From assembly GCF_030063335.1 (NCBI RefSeq), contig NZ_JASISW010000031.1:1-54944 (forward strand): a stretch of DNA of 54,944 nucleotides, read 5' to 3'. Made by a program: the position numbers and the translations under genes. The notes under the pieces were generated by a model that was given only the letters and a program-made list of their open reading frames with translations, was not told the DNA's origin and did no database searches. This document shows, piece after piece, positions 25,371 to 33,934 of this stretch; within the stretch, counting starts at the first letter, position 1, and every line of letters begins with the position of its first letter. Origin of the DNA: Rhodococcus sp. G-MC3 (GTDB lineage Bacteria; Actinomycetota; Actinomycetes; Mycobacteriales; Mycobacteriaceae).

Positions 25371-26678
25371 CTATACCTTACCCTTTACGCACAGATCAAA
25401 GCTCGCCTTGATATCAGCGACTCGAAATCTGAGCACTGACGGGCCGACTCGAAGTGCAAACAAGGTACCGCAGAAGGTCACCAACCACCCGCTAGCTACA
25501 CCGAACACGCCTCCAAGTGCGCCGAAAGCTGGCGAGAAGAGAAACAATCCCAAAACACTTAACACCGCACCCAAAATTTGCCATGTGCTCATCTGGCCCC
25601 CACGCCCCTCCGCGCCCAGCACCTGAGTCGCAACGTAGTTCACCACAACGATTGGCGAAAAGCATATTAGCGCCATCGCCGGAATTACAGCATCCTCAAA
25701 CTCCGATCCAAATAAAAACGGCACAATAAATGGAGTTACAAGAACTAATAGTAACGCGACCAACATACCGCCTATTGCCGCTGTTCGAACCGCCAAAGCG
25801 CGTACGTAAAGAAGCCCGGCCGGGGTCGCCGACGCGACACTTTTGAACACCCCAGACCCAATCGCGTAACCACCAGCAAGAGGGAGCGAAGCAAGGGTAA
25901 TCGCAACCGAGAGAAATCCAGTCTGGGCAGCGCCCATTGCTACAATTGCAAACAGTAATACAACCGTATTACTCGCGGTCTCCGCGATTTGGCTTCCCGC
26001 ATATCGCACCCCCTCCACACTCAGGGTTTTCATCGAAAGTCGACTCCCAAAAAAGGAAACCCTGACCTGCAAAATGGACGACAAAGCAGCAACCAAAGTT
26101 CCGGCAATGTATGCAACCAGCAAAAGCTGCAACGAAACATGGAACAGTAACCATCCTACAAGGACAGTAATCGCAATCACGCCCGGTTGCACAAATTGAA
26201 GCCACGCGATTTCGACAAATCTGTGTTGTGCGATCAAAATGCTCTGAACGCACAGGACGAGCACGAAAAACGCAGAGCAAGCAGCAGCCGCCAAAAACCA
26301 GCTGCGCTCTACCATTGACAGTCCTGGAATCAAGAAAATTGACGAGATCGCGCCGAGCGCGAACGCGGGGAATACCAACAATAGGACGACCCTGTACACA
26401 ACTCGAAGAATTGGCCGCACATCGCTCACCGATGCCATTCGACGCACGGCCATCGGTACACCAAGACCAACTATTACCGGGGTAAGGCTAAGCGCCGCCA
26501 AGCACGAAGCGTAAATCCCACGACCTGAGGGCCCCAACTCCCTTGAGATGATCGGAGCCGTCGCAAGGGCAATCAACATCATCAACACACGGCTGACGGA
26601 TATCAGGAGCGGCGAATTAAACCGCGTTACACTCAAGCTGGGCACGGTAACCGCGCTAGCCTTTCGATGTTTCGCCAC
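25371..26678 (-). CDS. wzx: Wzx-like polysaccharide flippase
   Basis: The 435-residue protein is strongly hydrophobic, with about 12 predicted membrane helices. Its early pattern SRVLMMLIALATAPIISREL-GPSGRG is typical of the MOP/PST exporter family, which turns lipid-linked repeat units to the outer face of the membrane. It is the last gene of a continuous minus-strand operon and overlaps the acetyltransferase gene by 23 bp. The stop lies 12 bp from the end of the convergent FrhB-like gene. Members of the MATE/Wzx families are hard to subdivide, so the assignment rests on length, topology and context. Confidence 0.85.
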   Translation of the reverse strand: MAKHRKASAVTVPSLSVTRFNSPLLISVSRVLMMLIALATAPIISRELGPSGRGIYASCLAALSLTPVIVGLGVPMAVRRMASVSDVRPILRVVYRVVLLLVFPAFALGAISSIFLIPGLSMVERSWFLAAAACSAFFVLVLCVQSILIAQHRFVEIAWLQFVQPGVIAITVLVGWLLFHVSLQLLLVAYIAGTLVAALSSILQVRVSFFGSRLSMKTLSVEGVRYAGSQIAETASNTVVLLFAIVAMGAAQTGFLSVAITLASLPLAGGYAIGSGVFKSVASATPAGLLYVRALAVRTAAIGGMLVALLLVLVTPFIVPFLFGSEFEDAVIPAMALICFSPIVVVNYVATQVLGAEGRGGQMSTWQILGAVLSVLGLFLFSPAFGALGGVFGVASGWLVTFCGTLFALRVGPSVLRFRVADIKASFDLCVKGKV

Positions 26679-27321
26679 TGGTCGCTAACGACGCCAGAAG
26701 TTGTTGAGCCGACGCAGGCTCAAGCTCCCAGTAGTTTGAAGCCAAAACACGATCCACGATTTGGGAGTCGAACCGAGACCGAACTATTCTGGCCGGATTA
26801 CCCGCAACTATGGTGAACGCCGGCACATCGCGAGTTACAACCGATCCCGCTCCGACCACCGCACCAATTCCGATTGATGTGCATCCTGGAAGAATGACCA
26901 CGTTTGCACCAATCCAGCTATCATGCCCTACCGAACATTTAGAGCGATATACATCCGCACTCGAATCGACGAAACCCAGTGCTGCGTTATACCAAAACGG
27001 GTGCATGCTTATGTCTGTAAGCGGGTGCGCCGCGCCGATTCTGCGCACTCCCGGGCCAATTGATACATAGCGACCGATTTCCGTCAATCGGTCAGCATTG
27101 CCAGGCTGGAGCAACGATCCGTAACTATAATTACCTACCTCAACACCGAAATACCTTGAAAGAATCCTACGCAAAGTCGCCGAATACATCTGACCACCTT
27201 CCATACCAACCACCAATTGAAGCAGTTTCGATCGAAGTGGCAATTTCTCATAGAGTCGCTCAATCAAACGGCCGAAAACAGACTGATAAGGAAGATATTT
27301 GGACGAAATACCCCTCATCAT
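26656..27321 (-). CDS. CatB-related left-handed beta-helix O-acetyltransferase
   Basis: Hexapeptide repeats run from about residue 65 to 190. VGNYSYGSLLQ, VSIGPGVRRIG, HPLTDISMHPFWY, VGHDSWIGANVVILPG, IGIGAVVGAGSVVTRDVP and VAGNPARIVRSRF show the XAT/CatB fold with its catalytic His loop (AAHPLTD). The enzyme probably O-acetylates a sugar of the repeat unit in the cytoplasm. Its ATG overlaps the stop of the pyruvyl transferase gene and its end overlaps the flippase start, so it is in the middle of the operon. A second beta-helix transferase is encoded at 32040. Confidence 0.88.
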   Translation of the reverse strand: MMRGISSKYLPYQSVFGRLIERLYEKLPLRSKLLQLVVGMEGGQMYSATLRRILSRYFGVEVGNYSYGSLLQPGNADRLTEIGRYVSIGPGVRRIGAAHPLTDISMHPFWYNAALGFVDSSADVYRSKCSVGHDSWIGANVVILPGCTSIGIGAVVGAGSVVTRDVPAFTIVAGNPARIVRSRFDSQIVDRVLASNYWELEPASAQQLLASLATSGETSKG

Positions 27322-28454
27322 GACGCGCTACTCGATCGGGATGCATGATCAGGATTAGACATCAAGGACCACCCCTTGTAATTCACGAGTGTGTCAATAC
27401 GAGAAGCAGTGCTAACACCGACCAACGCTGCAGAGCGCTGCATCTTACTGAACTCAGCTAGCTCCAGTTTTTCGAGCGTGACACCAACAGGGTCCGCGAC
27501 GGACGCTAGGTCCACTGTGTGATCCCAACCTATGGCCTTCATCAGTGGCGCAAATTTACGCGAATAGGACCATGATATCGCGACAGTGCCGACGCCAAGA
27601 GCATTGATCGCGGAGTGCATCCTCGAACCAATCAGGACATTTCCTTGCGCCAACATCTCTCGCACTTCCTGTAAGCCTCCGGGAATGAGGACGTCCACCG
27701 GCACACCACAAGCGTCCGCAGCTTCTCTGACGGCTGGAACATCGTTGTCCAACAACGGCGAATCCAGAACGTGAGCTAACAGACTGACTCTGCGACCAGC
27801 AGCGACTAATCTTTGTATAAGACTAACCACGTCATTCTGATACTTAAGATGGTCAACATGTGGGTTTGCATTCCAAAGCAAACCCGACACATTGACTATT
27901 ACGTCATATTGTTGCCTACGTTGTACACCACCGAGGGCAAAAGCCATGTCCGTAGACTCGACATCAGGGTCTCGGCCGAGCGATCTCGCGCAGCTGCTAC
28001 TCTCCGGATCCCGTGTGCACACCACCTTTGTATTGCGCAGCATCAGACCCCCGACTATGCGACCAAGCCGTGTCTCGAAGGGCCCGATTGTTTGCGGTGT
28101 CATAGCGAGTGGTCGCCGAGCTTTCGCGGCGGCCCTTCTCACATAGCTCATCAGAAGCAGTCTACGAATACCATATATATCGGTGAAACTGTCCCCACCT
28201 CCGGTATCGAGAATAACATCGAAGTCGCGAAACATCGCCGTAATCGCACCATTTCGCCGTCCGAAATCGCGCATTACCGACCTCTTCGTTAGTGGCGTTC
28301 CAACGGAGTTGTGTGTGTGGAAGATGACCTCGCACGGTCCCCACACCCTGCCTGCAACAGCTTCCGCCCCCGCCGCGAGAGCTTGCAATCCCAAGTTTTC
28401 TGCGCGCGGATCTGCCCATAGCACGAGGACACGCGTTCTATTCTCTATTGGCAT
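27318..28454 (-). CDS. polysaccharide pyruvyl transferase family protein
   Basis: The 378-residue protein has the PF04230 layout: VLVLWADPRAENLGLQALA at the start, the DVILDTGGGDSFTDIYG loop (about residues 78-94), AMTPQTIGPF, VCTRDPESS, and the C-terminal GSRMHSAINALGVGTVAISWSY-type motif at about 292. These enzymes transfer pyruvate from PEP to a sugar, giving an acidic ketal, or belong to the related CsaB group. Overlaps on both sides (17 bp with wzy, ATGA with the acetyltransferase) place it in the operon. The FrhB-like gene nearby is its usual companion. Confidence 0.88.
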   Translation of the reverse strand: MPIENRTRVLVLWADPRAENLGLQALAAGAEAVAGRVWGPCEVIFHTHNSVGTPLTKRSVMRDFGRRNGAITAMFRDFDVILDTGGGDSFTDIYGIRRLLLMSYVRRAAAKARRPLAMTPQTIGPFETRLGRIVGGLMLRNTKVVCTRDPESSSCARSLGRDPDVESTDMAFALGGVQRRQQYDVIVNVSGLLWNANPHVDHLKYQNDVVSLIQRLVAAGRRVSLLAHVLDSPLLDNDVPAVREAADACGVPVDVLIPGGLQEVREMLAQGNVLIGSRMHSAINALGVGTVAISWSYSRKFAPLMKAIGWDHTVDLASVADPVGVTLEKLELAEFSKMQRSAALVGVSTASRIDTLVNYKGWSLMSNPDHASRSSSAS

Positions 28455-29856
28455 TACCGTCTCCTACTGAAGCGTTGCTTATAGCTGAGGGAACCATCGA
28501 CTGCTTTGAACTAACAGCTTTAGCTAATGTTGACGAAATCTCGGGGTTACGGGATAGTTCTTTCTTCCCCAGATGGTCGACCAGTGAAACCATGCCGACA
28601 AAGAACCACACCAAGGACCCGAATTGAGTAATCAAAGCCACGGTAAATAGGGCGGGTGTGACCGCAACCAGAGATACAGCCGGAGCGGATTTAGTTCGTC
28701 GCAACACGCTCCACAACAACCACCCTGTGCCCACTAATGCAAGCGCCGCGATTACGTATCCAAAGCTAACTCCAAGCAGAACGTACGTGCTGTCAATTGA
28801 TTGATATCCTTGAAAATAGAATTCTCCCTGCGACGGCTCCGTATACCCATTGGCGAGCCCTAACGGATTCATCGATGGTATCAAGTCTATTAGAGTAAGA
28901 CGGTAATCCGATGAGATGGTTGCGCGGCGACCTTCCGCCCCAAACACTTTTACGATGCTCGGGATTGTAAACCACGCGACCGCTACGAAAACAAAAACCA
29001 ATGCTGCTTTGCCCTTGGACCGGGTGCCACTCTTGTAAAAGAATAATGACAATATGATTGCCAGTACGGCACTCAACATACCTGATCGACTGAATGATAC
29101 GACCGTCCCACCCAAGAGAACTGCAACCATTGCCGCGCGATAGAGCGGGCGGAACTTTGCGGCAAATACAATCGGAATTGCGAGCGATAGCGAACATCCC
29201 AATGCAATGGAGTGGCCGAAGGCCCACTCAGCTCGGACAATGCCACCCCGGTCCTGTTCATGCCCCCAAGCTAAATACTGCGTGTTGTCAACTACCAAGC
29301 TGTAATAAGGATTCCAATCGAAAACGAATTCTAGAATTGCAAATGATGCCGCTGCCGAAAAAATGATCGCAATTGCGCGGAATGTGAACTCAAGACCAGC
29401 CCTCTGGACTAGCAACCGCCCAACTAGATAAGACAACAACCACTGTGTCACGACGTTGGTCACGTCACCCGGCCGAGAAATACCAGCCAGGCCACACGCC
29501 ACGCACAACGCGCAGAATATATATATAGAGAGATCGATACGGGATAGTGTCCACCGCTCTCCTAGAAATGCGCCGCCTAAAACCACTACGCCTGCAATAG
29601 AACTCGCCGGCATGTAGAACGGGTCATTTATTCCGAACCAAAATGGTAGGAAAGCACATACGACCAGCCAAAGGGTTATAGCAAATTTCGGATGGACCGT
29701 TGATAACAAGAAAAGGGTCGCGGTCACCAGCAATGCCAACACTGTAATGTACCCCAAGAATAGTGGGACAATAAATAACAGAATTACCAGTGCACCCGCA
29801 AATGGGAAGATCAACTTCTTTTGACCAACAATGCTGGTGTAGCCAACTTTAGGCAT
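28438..29856 (-). CDS. wzy: Wzy-like O-antigen/capsule polymerase
   Basis: This 472-residue hydrophobic protein has about 11-12 membrane segments and a long outside loop near residues 300-345 (VFGAEGRRATISSDYRLTLIDLIPSM), the pattern of Wzy polymerases and the O-antigen ligase family. A Wzy joins repeat units at the outer membrane face, working with the Wzc-type kinase at 7005. It starts inside the end of the GT2 gene and ends inside the start of the pyruvyl transferase gene. Sequence conservation among Wzy proteins is low, so the call depends on topology and context. Confidence 0.8.
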   Translation of the reverse strand: MPKVGYTSIVGQKKLIFPFAGALVILLFIVPLFLGYITVLALLVTATLFLLSTVHPKFAITLWLVVCAFLPFWFGINDPFYMPASSIAGVVVLGGAFLGERWTLSRIDLSIYIFCALCVACGLAGISRPGDVTNVVTQWLLSYLVGRLLVQRAGLEFTFRAIAIIFSAAASFAILEFVFDWNPYYSLVVDNTQYLAWGHEQDRGGIVRAEWAFGHSIALGCSLSLAIPIVFAAKFRPLYRAAMVAVLLGGTVVSFSRSGMLSAVLAIILSLFFYKSGTRSKGKAALVFVFVAVAWFTIPSIVKVFGAEGRRATISSDYRLTLIDLIPSMNPLGLANGYTEPSQGEFYFQGYQSIDSTYVLLGVSFGYVIAALALVGTGWLLWSVLRRTKSAPAVSLVAVTPALFTVALITQFGSLVWFFVGMVSLVDHLGKKELSRNPEISSTLAKAVSSKQSMVPSAISNASVGDGNANRE

Positions 29857-30862
29857 GTCGACCAGCCTTCGAGCTGAGCCTAAGTACCTCTGTGCTATAA
29901 AAAGCGAACCTTATATAGTCCGAATTTTCCAAATATGATCTTCGCTGCAATATAGCGCGGACCGCGTGCCCCGCCGCTCGTAGGATCATGCCGGTTGCGA
30001 ATACATACTTCCACGCCACGTTTTGGAGTCTCGATCGGGAAATATCCGTCTTATACAGATCGTAGAGGTTAACCAGCCACTCTGAACCTGGACGCTCGTC
30101 TGACTCACTGTTGCTCTGCCCCAAACCGTGGTCCCCCTGAATTTCGGCAGACAAGACGACTCTCCGGCCGGAGCTTTTGACTCGAAGGCAGAACTCGACA
30201 TCCTCGGCATACATAAACCAGCGCTCCGTCAAGCCGTTGAGCTCTTTCCAAATCTGGGCCGGAATAGCCACACACGCACCTGATACCCAGTCCACGTCTA
30301 TGGTAGAAAACTGTTGGCTACGAAGAATGTACATACCGCGGAAATATCTATTACCAGAGACGAGTCGCGATAAACCGAAATAGTGGCAGAACATTCTCCA
30401 AAGCGACGGCTTCATTCCTGCTTCTCGGACAGCCAACTGCCGGCCTGGATGGTGAAGCAAGGGGGCGATGGCACCAATTTCAGGGTCAATTTTCAATAAA
30501 TTATGTAAAGCTAGAATACTATGAGGGCTGATTGACGCGTCTGGATTGAGCAATACGATCGTTTCGCCTTTTGCAATCTTAACTCCGATATTCACGGCTT
30601 TGGCAAATCCTAGATTAGCGCCGCTTTCTATAAGCTGCACAGCAGGAAGGTTTGTACGTATGAAATCAGCACAACCATCTTGAGAATCGTTATCGACCAC
30701 AATGACTTCAATTCCGGTGGTGGCAAACAGTTCAGCGGAAATATGTTCCAGCAACGCTCTGCTGTTGTAGGTGACCATAACCACTGAGACGGAAACCTTA
30801 CCCTCAGCGCCTAGCGGCAGCCCCGAATTGGGTTTTGCATTAGCAGCCATCGTCTCTTTCAT
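29849..30862 (-). CDS. family 2 glycosyltransferase, rhamnosyltransferase (WbbL)-like
   Basis: A GT-A fold is shown by VSVSVVMVTYNSRALLEH (about residues 23-40), VIVVDNDSQDG, ESGANLGFAKAVNIGV, the metal-binding LLNPDASIS (about 104-112), and WVSGACVAIPAQIW followed by FMYAEDVEFCLRVK. This pattern matches WbbL-type enzymes that transfer rhamnose from dTDP-rhamnose, in keeping with rmlA and rmlC in the locus. The first ATG overlaps the GT4 gene stop. A second ATG at 30850 with AAAGAGA ahead of it is an alternative start. Confidence 0.88.
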   Translation of the reverse strand: MKETMAANAKPNSGLPLGAEGKVSVSVVMVTYNSRALLEHISAELFATTGIEVIVVDNDSQDGCADFIRTNLPAVQLIESGANLGFAKAVNIGVKIAKGETIVLLNPDASISPHSILALHNLLKIDPEIGAIAPLLHHPGRQLAVREAGMKPSLWRMFCHYFGLSRLVSGNRYFRGMYILRSQQFSTIDVDWVSGACVAIPAQIWKELNGLTERWFMYAEDVEFCLRVKSSGRRVVLSAEIQGDHGLGQSNSESDERPGSEWLVNLYDLYKTDISRSRLQNVAWKYVFATGMILRAAGHAVRAILQRRSYLENSDYIRFAFYSTEVLRLSSKAGRHA

Positions 30863-32040
30863 TTAGCCCGCCTTATACCACCGGTTGAGTTGCCAGAAGC
30901 TGTCTGTTCCGATAGTTCAACGATGTCGGCTTGGTATCGCGCAACGCTGAACCGCCTTGTTGCTGATGCATACGCGGCATCCGCCATCCTCTGCGCTTGG
31001 TCACGATCAGTCATCAATTTGGAGATGGCGTCTGCTAAAGCACTTGGATTTCCAGGTTCGCTCAAGATTCCGGTTGACCCGTCAGTAATAATCTCAGCCA
31101 ATCCTTGCACGTTTGATGCAACCACTGGCCGGTTTGCAAGTTGCGCTTCAACGGCTACATTGCCAAACGGCTCAGTTAGAGAAGGCACTATAACAACTTC
31201 GGATAGCGCCAGTTGGTTCGCGACATCATCTCTGTAGCCAGCAAAATTAATGCGGCCCTGCAAATCAGGCGCGTTCGCTCTGCGTTCCAGCTCAGCTGCG
31301 AACCATTCGTACCCCGGATATATGTCGCCACAAAGCGTGAGTGATACGTCGTTGCCGGTTTGAACCAGCTTCGCGACGGCTTCCAGGGCGACATCGGTTC
31401 CTTTTCGCGGAGATAGTCGGCCAACCATGACCACTCTTGTTTGGCCGGCGAAACCGTTACCCACCGGCGCGGGCTTTTGCCCCGAATGGGGAATTCCATT
31501 GTAGATGAGCTTGATACGAGACCGAAGTCTCGGGACGGCCATTTCGATGACCTGCCGAGAAGCCTTGCTGTTTACAATTACAGCATTGCAAAGCAAAAGA
31601 GGTACTGTCAATAGTAACGCAACCGACTTGCGTGCTGATTCTTCTGCTTCATGCACATGGCAAACCAACGGTACTCCGTATAGCTTTGCGGCAAGAAACC
31701 AAACCGGGGTAGTCAGCGTGTTGGCATAGACGATTTCGGGTTTTATTGCTCGCATCATCCGCCAGATCGCAAATAGCGAAATAAATGTATCAATAAAATA
31801 CTTTGGTAATCCTCTTGGGCTGAGTAGCGATTTCCTGCTTACAGGGAATTTTACAAGTTTGACCACTCCTCCACGCTCGGCAATAAGCGTTTCGAGTGGA
31901 CCTGAGGCAGGCAGCGCAACGTGCACAGCGTGCCCTGCATGAGTCAGACCCTCGATTGTTTCCAATAGCTGGAGATCTGACCCATACAAATCGGGGGACG
32001 GATGCGAGATCAGTATTTTCAGAGAGCGTTTGGTTTCCAT
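30859..32040 (-). CDS. family 4 glycosyltransferase
   Basis: The 393-residue protein has a GT-B fold with an N-terminal ILISHPSPDLYGSDLQLLE, a linker INRS-like VIVNSKASRQ, the nucleotide-sugar domain VVMVGRLSPRKGTDVALEA, and the family motif EPFGNVAVEAQLANRPVVAS (about residues 296-315) with the retaining-enzyme Glu residues. The start is set at ATG 32040, which overlaps the acyltransferase stop (TGATG). The longer frame to 32136 would run inside that gene. Donor and acceptor cannot be read from the sequence. Confidence 0.88.
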   Translation of the reverse strand: METKRSLKILISHPSPDLYGSDLQLLETIEGLTHAGHAVHVALPASGPLETLIAERGGVVKLVKFPVSRKSLLSPRGLPKYFIDTFISLFAIWRMMRAIKPEIVYANTLTTPVWFLAAKLYGVPLVCHVHEAEESARKSVALLLTVPLLLCNAVIVNSKASRQVIEMAVPRLRSRIKLIYNGIPHSGQKPAPVGNGFAGQTRVVMVGRLSPRKGTDVALEAVAKLVQTGNDVSLTLCGDIYPGYEWFAAELERRANAPDLQGRINFAGYRDDVANQLALSEVVIVPSLTEPFGNVAVEAQLANRPVVASNVQGLAEIITDGSTGILSEPGNPSALADAISKLMTDRDQAQRMADAAYASATRRFSVARYQADIVELSEQTASGNSTGGIRRAK

Positions 32041-32735
32041 CAGCGCGTCTTCAACAATTTCGCCGGTATTCCACCGAATACGGAGTTCGGTTGATACGCA
32101 CCGGCCACTACCACTGCGCCAGCGGCAATGATGCATCCATCACCTATTTGCGCTCCATCCAACACTGTTACCCGCGCCCCGATCCAGCAACCAGACCCGA
32201 TCCGTATACCGCTGTGACTAACACCTTGTTCTCGAATTGGCGCGTCGAGTGATGTAGAGATGTGATTTTCGGAATGAAACGAGCAGCTATTTCCGACAAT
32301 TGTGTCGGAGCCTATCTCGATTCCGCCAGCGCAACCGTAAAACGAATCGGTACCTAATCCGACGTTGTCACCAACAATCAGACCGCTCCCGAGGTGTTGC
32401 AGACTCCCGGTGCACTCAATTCGGGTATTTTTTCCGATGGTGGTATTACTGCCAAGTCGGACGCCATATACAGACATCGCATCGACAAAAGATCCGCTTG
32501 AAAAGGTTACATTCTTTAGTGCTCTAATCTTCTTTTTCGCGATTATCCGCGCGCTAATAGCTACGAATGGAGCATCTTTCGTTCTCCGGAATAAACGTAT
32601 ACCATTGGCTCTCATTAGCGCTCGGTTTGCGAGGATTCGAAGCAGATAGGAAGGCTCGATACCAGAGTCAACCTTATAGTCTTTGCCTTTCACGGATGAA
32701 ATTAGTCTGCCCGCAAGTCGATCAACCACGCTCAT
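32040..32735 (-). CDS. left-handed beta-helix acyltransferase (WcaF/NodL type)
   Basis: After a 70-residue N-terminal part, hexapeptide repeats continue to the end: VRLGSNTTIGKNTRIE, LIVGDNVGLGTDSFYG, IEIGSDTIVGNSCSFHSENH, IRIGSGCWIGARVTVLDG, IGDGCIIAAGAVVVAG and the closing SVFGGIPAKLLK. The closing motif and the HSENH loop mark an acetyl-type O-acyltransferase for sugars. It is coupled on both sides (ATGA with the DUF1972 gene, TGATG with the GT4 gene). With the CatB-like enzyme it predicts two acylation sites per repeat unit. Confidence 0.85.
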   Translation of the reverse strand: MSVVDRLAGRLISSVKGKDYKVDSGIEPSYLLRILANRALMRANGIRLFRRTKDAPFVAISARIIAKKKIRALKNVTFSSGSFVDAMSVYGVRLGSNTTIGKNTRIECTGSLQHLGSGLIVGDNVGLGTDSFYGCAGGIEIGSDTIVGNSCSFHSENHISTSLDAPIREQGVSHSGIRIGSGCWIGARVTVLDGAQIGDGCIIAAGAVVVAGAYQPNSVFGGIPAKLLKTR

Positions 32736-33853
32736 GCATACTGTCCCTGCGCCGTTGCGAGCAAGTCGCTTATGGCCAAGTCATATCTTTGGCATATATC
32801 ATCCCAAGAATAGTCCGTGTTTGCGCGCAGAGTCGCAGAACTACTCAGTTTCTCTTGCTGATCTGAGTCACCCAACAGCGTTATTATGGTGCTAGCAATC
32901 TCGGTCGGCTGTGGCTGGCAAAATAATCCAGCCGATCCGATTACTTCGCGGTTGTAGACCGTGTCCCTGGCGACAATAGGCGCTCCGCATGCCATAGCCT
33001 GCACAAGCGCGGGGTTGGTCCCGCCCACACTATGCCCATGGAAATAGGCGCCAGCATTACTCCATAGTGAAAAGAGCTTCTCGTCATCACTGAGGTGGCC
33101 CATCCAATGAACTCGGTTTGATTCTTTATCTAACTGCCTGACACGTTCTTCCAATTCGCCTCCATATCCGGAGCTGCCAACGATTACTACATCGTGACTA
33201 CGACTGATTCTTTCGGCGGCAGTTATGAACTCCGCGACAGTATTTTCGGGCACAAACCGTGCGACCATCAAGGCGTATTTTCTCGGTTGAAGTGCTCCGA
33301 CACCTATGTTTTCGTGAGGTGTATCGCCCCCGTAAGGTATAAAGATCCCCTTGCGGCCAAACTCGTCATCCCAACGCCGCTGGATTTCGATCGAATCGCA
33401 AATTACCTCATCTGCATAACGCGCGGTAAACTTCGCCCCAGCGAGGAACACCTTCTTCGCTGTACGTCCCCATTTATCTCTCTCCCACTCCATGCCATCG
33501 ACATTGACAATTGTTCGTATTCCACGAGACTTCAATGCCGGTAGCCAAAACCCATTCGCGACGTTAAGAACTAAAGCTGCATCGGGCTTTTCCCAAGCGG
33601 CGTGCAAACTCGAACCCAGTCCAGACGATAGGGTCGACAATGACTTGGTTTCGATCCCTGGCGTCAAGATTGACTTGACTCGGCGATCCAACAACGGATC
33701 TGTAGGCCTAGTGGCACCCTTTCGTCCGTACACTGCCACCTGCCAACCCTGATCTGCCAAATAGGGCGCAAGTCGACGAACCAATGTCTCAAATCCACCG
33801 TAATAACTCGGGTACCCCCGACTGCCGATGATCGCGATGGTTTTCTTCTTCAA
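32732..33853 (-). CDS. DUF1972-type rhamnosyltransferase/family 4 glycosyltransferase
   Basis: The opening IAIIGSRGYPSYYGGFETL (about residues 6-24) is the signature of the DUF1972 glycosyltransferases that often add the first rhamnose to an undecaprenyl-linked sugar. It is followed by NVDGMEWERDKWG, YADEVICDS, a GT-B donor domain (ALMVARFVPENTVAEF; HWMGHLSDDEKLF) and GGTNPALVQAMACGAPIVARD with the conserved Glu replaced by Gln. It is the first gene of the tightly overlapping part of the operon, 81 bp after the priming transferase gene, which fits a role as second sugar transferase. Confidence 0.87.
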   Translation of the reverse strand: MKKKTIAIIGSRGYPSYYGGFETLVRRLAPYLADQGWQVAVYGRKGATRPTDPLLDRRVKSILTPGIETKSLSTLSSGLGSSLHAAWEKPDAALVLNVANGFWLPALKSRGIRTIVNVDGMEWERDKWGRTAKKVFLAGAKFTARYADEVICDSIEIQRRWDDEFGRKGIFIPYGGDTPHENIGVGALQPRKYALMVARFVPENTVAEFITAAERISRSHDVVIVGSSGYGGELEERVRQLDKESNRVHWMGHLSDDEKLFSLWSNAGAYFHGHSVGGTNPALVQAMACGAPIVARDTVYNREVIGSAGLFCQPQPTEIASTIITLLGDSDQQEKLSSSATLRANTDYSWDDICQRYDLAISDLLATAQGQYA

Positions 33854-33934
33854 CGCCCCAACCTTCCTACCTTTGAGAATTTGGCTCGCCTTCTGTCTTA
33901 CCGAACTGCCACCAGATATGGAAATCAGACCCGG

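Larger units (their letters stand above)
23945..33934. other. AT-richer block holding the repeat-unit-specific polysaccharide genes
   Basis: Base composition drops from about 23950 to about 33900. A hand count gives 24 G/C of 60 in 29041-29100, against 38 of 60 in 13381-13440 of the NRPS gene. Third codon positions use many A/T bases. The block contains exactly the genes expected to vary between strains (Wzx, Wzy, glycosyl-, acetyl- and pyruvyl-transferases). It is flanked by conserved high-GC genes (rmlA, priming transferase, ugd), as in serotype-switching loci. Confidence 0.75.
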
